In this document: positions 62,437-64,000 of the stretch, piece after piece
Layout of the letters: every line of letters begins with the position of its first letter
How positions within the stretch are numbered: position 1 is the stretch's first letter
Origin: Sphingomonas aurea
GTDB lineage: Bacteria > Pseudomonadota > Alphaproteobacteria > Sphingomonadales > Sphingomonadaceae
Length of the DNA: 64,000 nt
Assembly (NCBI RefSeq): GCF_030678875.1
Contig: NZ_JAUUDS010000006.1
Coordinates: forward strand, 124,001-188,000
Reading direction: 5' to 3'
Program-made: the position numbers and the translations under genes
The notes under the pieces: generated by a model
The model's input: the letters and a program-made list of their open reading frames with translations, nothing else
The model's database searches: none
What the model was told of the DNA's origin: nothing

Positions 62437-63425
62437 GCATCACCAGTCCCAAATTGACCCTCCTCGTCCAGTTCGAAGAGAACGGCACCCGCGGCGTCGC
62501 CGCGATCGGCCCGGACGGCGCTCGCCGCGTGACGGCTGCGACCACGACGCTGGCGCTCGCACAAGCAGCGATGGCCGCCGGCGAGACGCTGGCCGCCCAT
62601 GCCGGGGCACGGCTGGGCGACGCGGTCGACCTGTCGGCGCTCCGTCTGCTCTCGCCGATCGACCATGCGGACGCCGCGCACCTGCTCGTCTCGGGTACCG
62701 GCCTCACCCATCTCGGCTCGGCCGAGGGGCGTGACAAGATGCACCGCAGCGCGGCCGAGAACCCGGCCCCGACCGACTCGATGAAGATGTTCCTGATGGG
62801 CGTCGAGGGCGGCAAGCCCGCGGACGGCGGCATCGGCGCACAGCCTGAATGGTTCTACAAGGGCGACGGCGCGATCCTGGTCGCGCCGGGCGAGCCGCTC
62901 GCCATGCCCGACTTCGCGCTCGACGGCGGTGAGGAGCCGGAGATCGCCGGCATCTACCTGATCGACGATGCCGGCACGCCGGTCCGCATCGGCTTCGCGC
63001 TCGGCAACGAGTTCAGCGACCATGTCACCGAGCGGGGCAATTATCTGTGGCTCGCGCACAGCAAGCTGCGCCCCGCCGCGCTGGGGCCGGAGCTGCTACT
63101 CGGCGACCTGCCGCAGGACATTCGCGGCACCAGCCGGATCCGCCGTGGCGATACGGTGCTGTGGGAAAAGCCGTTCGTCTCGGGTGAGGCGAACATGTCG
63201 CACGCGCTGGCCAATCTGGAGCATCACCACTTCAAATATGCCGGCTTCCGCCGCCCCGGCGACCTGCACGTCCATTTCTTCGGCACCGCCACCCTGTCGT
63301 TCAGCGATGGGATCAAGACCGAGCCGGGCGACGTGTTCGAGGTCGAGGCCGCTCCCTTCACCCTGCCGGTGCGCAATCCGCTGGCCGTGGCGCCGGCGGG
63401 CAACGCCACCGTCCGCACCATCTGA
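62433..63425 (+). CDS. AraD1-family (GguC-like) protein
   Basis: A 330-residue FAH-like protein of the GguC/AraD1 family. [56 protein letters not shown] and [13 protein letters not shown] are the conserved segments, with acidic/His residues for a divalent metal. AraD1 enzymes dehydrate L-2-keto-3-deoxyarabonate to ketoglutarate semialdehyde, the substrate of the dehydrogenase before it. The overlap with that gene supports this role. Confidence 0.88.
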   Translation: MSITSPKLTLLVQFEENGTRGVAAIGPDGARRVTAATTTLALAQAAMAAGETLAAHAGARLGDAVDLSALRLLSPIDHADAAHLLVSGTGLTHLGSAEGRDKMHRSAAENPAPTDSMKMFLMGVEGGKPADGGIGAQPEWFYKGDGAILVAPGEPLAMPDFALDGGEEPEIAGIYLIDDAGTPVRIGFALGNEFSDHVTERGNYLWLAHSKLRPAALGPELLLGDLPQDIRGTSRIRRGDTVLWEKPFVSGEANMSHALANLEHHHFKYAGFRRPGDLHVHFFGTATLSFSDGIKTEPGDVFEVEAAPFTLPVRNPLAVAPAGNATVRTI

Positions 63426-63527
63426 ATGCGTGTTTGATCGGGTGGTGCCGGCCCCCTTCCACCCGCGGCGGGGGTCTTGTAGCATCGCGGTCATAATCGA
63501 CGCCGCGCTGCGGGCAGGGGAGGATCA

Positions 63528-64000
63528 GTGAAGGGCAGTCGCATCGTATCGCCCCGCATCCACGGCACCATCGCGCATGATATCGGCGTTGAGATCGTCG
63601 GTGGCCGCCGCCGTCCCGGCACCGTGTTCGGTGGCGAGATCGAGGCGAGCGAGGCGCTCGGCGTCTCGCGCTCCGCCTATCGCGAGGCGATCCGCATCCT
63701 CGCTGCCAAGGGGCTGGTCGAGAGCCGCCCCAAGGCCGGCACCCGCGTCACCCCGCGCGACCGCTGGAACCTCCTCGACCCCGACGTCCTCGCCTGGACG
63801 TTCGAGGGAGAGCCGGATCCCGACTTCATCCAGGACCTGTTCGAGCTGCGCGCGGTGATCGAGCCCGCCGCCTGCGCCTTCGCCGCGCGTCGCCGCTCCG
63901 ACGACGATCTCGCCGAAATGAAGGCGGCGCTCGACCTCATGGAGAAGACCGGCCTCGCCTCGCCGGAGGGTCGCGCCGCCGACCAGCGCTTCCACCGCGT
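63528..64000 (+). CDS. FadR-type GntR regulator, N-terminal part
   Basis: The window ends inside this gene; 157 codons are visible. Residues of about 10-75 are the GntR winged helix (HDIGVEIVGGRRRPGTVFGGEIEASEALGVSRSAYREAIRILAAKGLVESRPKAGTRV). An FCD effector domain begins at about 95 (DFIQDLFELRAVIEPAACAFAARR). Start GTG 63528 has AGGGGAGG upstream. It sits directly after the arabinose genes and probably represses the sugar locus from sites at 54990 and 60707. Members bind a sugar acid. Confidence 0.92.
   Translation, partial: MKGSRIVSPRIHGTIAHDIGVEIVGGRRRPGTVFGGEIEASEALGVSRSAYREAIRILAAKGLVESRPKAGTRVTPRDRWNLLDPDVLAWTFEGEPDPDFIQDLFELRAVIEPAACAFAARRRSDDDLAEMKAALDLMEKTGLASPEGRAADQRFHR

Overview
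The window is chromosomal DNA from a GC-rich alphaproteobacterium, almost certainly a Sphingomonadaceae member and most likely Sphingomonas. The reasons are the gene content (a TonB-dependent receptor of the Xanthomonas/Caulobacter type, class I PHA synthase with phasin, a single SpoT-type alarmone enzyme, an AlaC-type aminotransferase, a PEP-CTERM esterase, an orphan Flp pilin) and the many dispersed palindromic repeats between genes. Frequent GTG/TTG starts and 1-4 bp stop/start overlaps are typical of such genomes. About 65 coding genes or fragments and one tRNA can be supported. Most of the window is ordinary core genome.

Layout. 0-7 kb: end of a phosphoribosyltransferase, then leftward murA and a UshA-like nucleotidase lipoprotein, clpS, and the PHA granule genes phaC and phasin. 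7-20 kb: rightward TonB receptor, alaC-like aminotransferase, TauE permease, a secreted protein with three TonB-C-like modules, spoT, an HPP membrane protein overlapping an M48 peptidase, and a GT2 glycosyltransferase. 19-22.6 kb: a leftward gtrA/methyltransferase pair split by a MITE-like element, a GT-C-like membrane protein and a 53-residue Flp pilin. 23-30 kb: leftward yggT-yggU-folD-marC operon, argB, a GH39 xylosidase, a queuosine-precursor transporter and a nucleoside transporter. 30-35 kb: a Phd/PIN toxin-antitoxin pair with a clear operator, a TipA-like MerR regulator, a PEP-CTERM phytase-like esterase, and 3-hydroxybutyryl-CoA dehydrogenase. 36-40 kb: leftward run gluQRS, HIG1-like protein, cobalamin adenosyltransferase, egtB and egtD (ergothioneine). 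40-50.5 kb: HNH nuclease, EF-hand lipoprotein, ppc, the leftward ptrB-dedA-thioesterase-ogt operon, a retropepsin-like protein and aminopeptidase P.

50.5-53.3 kb is the one clearly foreign stretch. Just after tRNA-Thr(GGT) lie lower-GC genes with no housekeeping function: a membrane protein with a GAF-like domain and a small overlapping partner, an N-terminally anchored hypothetical protein, two decayed copies of a phage-type C-terminal tail, and the 3' stump of a WYL regulator. No integrase or second att site was found.

53.3-64 kb holds alanine dehydrogenase with a divergent Lrp regulator, then a sugar locus: dgoK-dgoA-Gfo/Idh dehydrogenase (galactose to KDPGal cleavage), secreted GH51 and GH43 arabinan-active enzymes, and ketoglutarate-semialdehyde dehydrogenase with AraD1 (non-phosphorylative L-arabinose route). 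It ends inside a FadR-type GntR regulator. Two nearly identical sites, TTGTCCTACAA and TTGTCCGACAA, lie in the two promoter regions of this locus and fit the FadR-type operator pattern. They suggest one regulator for the whole locus.

At least five palindromic repeat types occur. One copy supplies the C-terminal codons of a glycosyltransferase.
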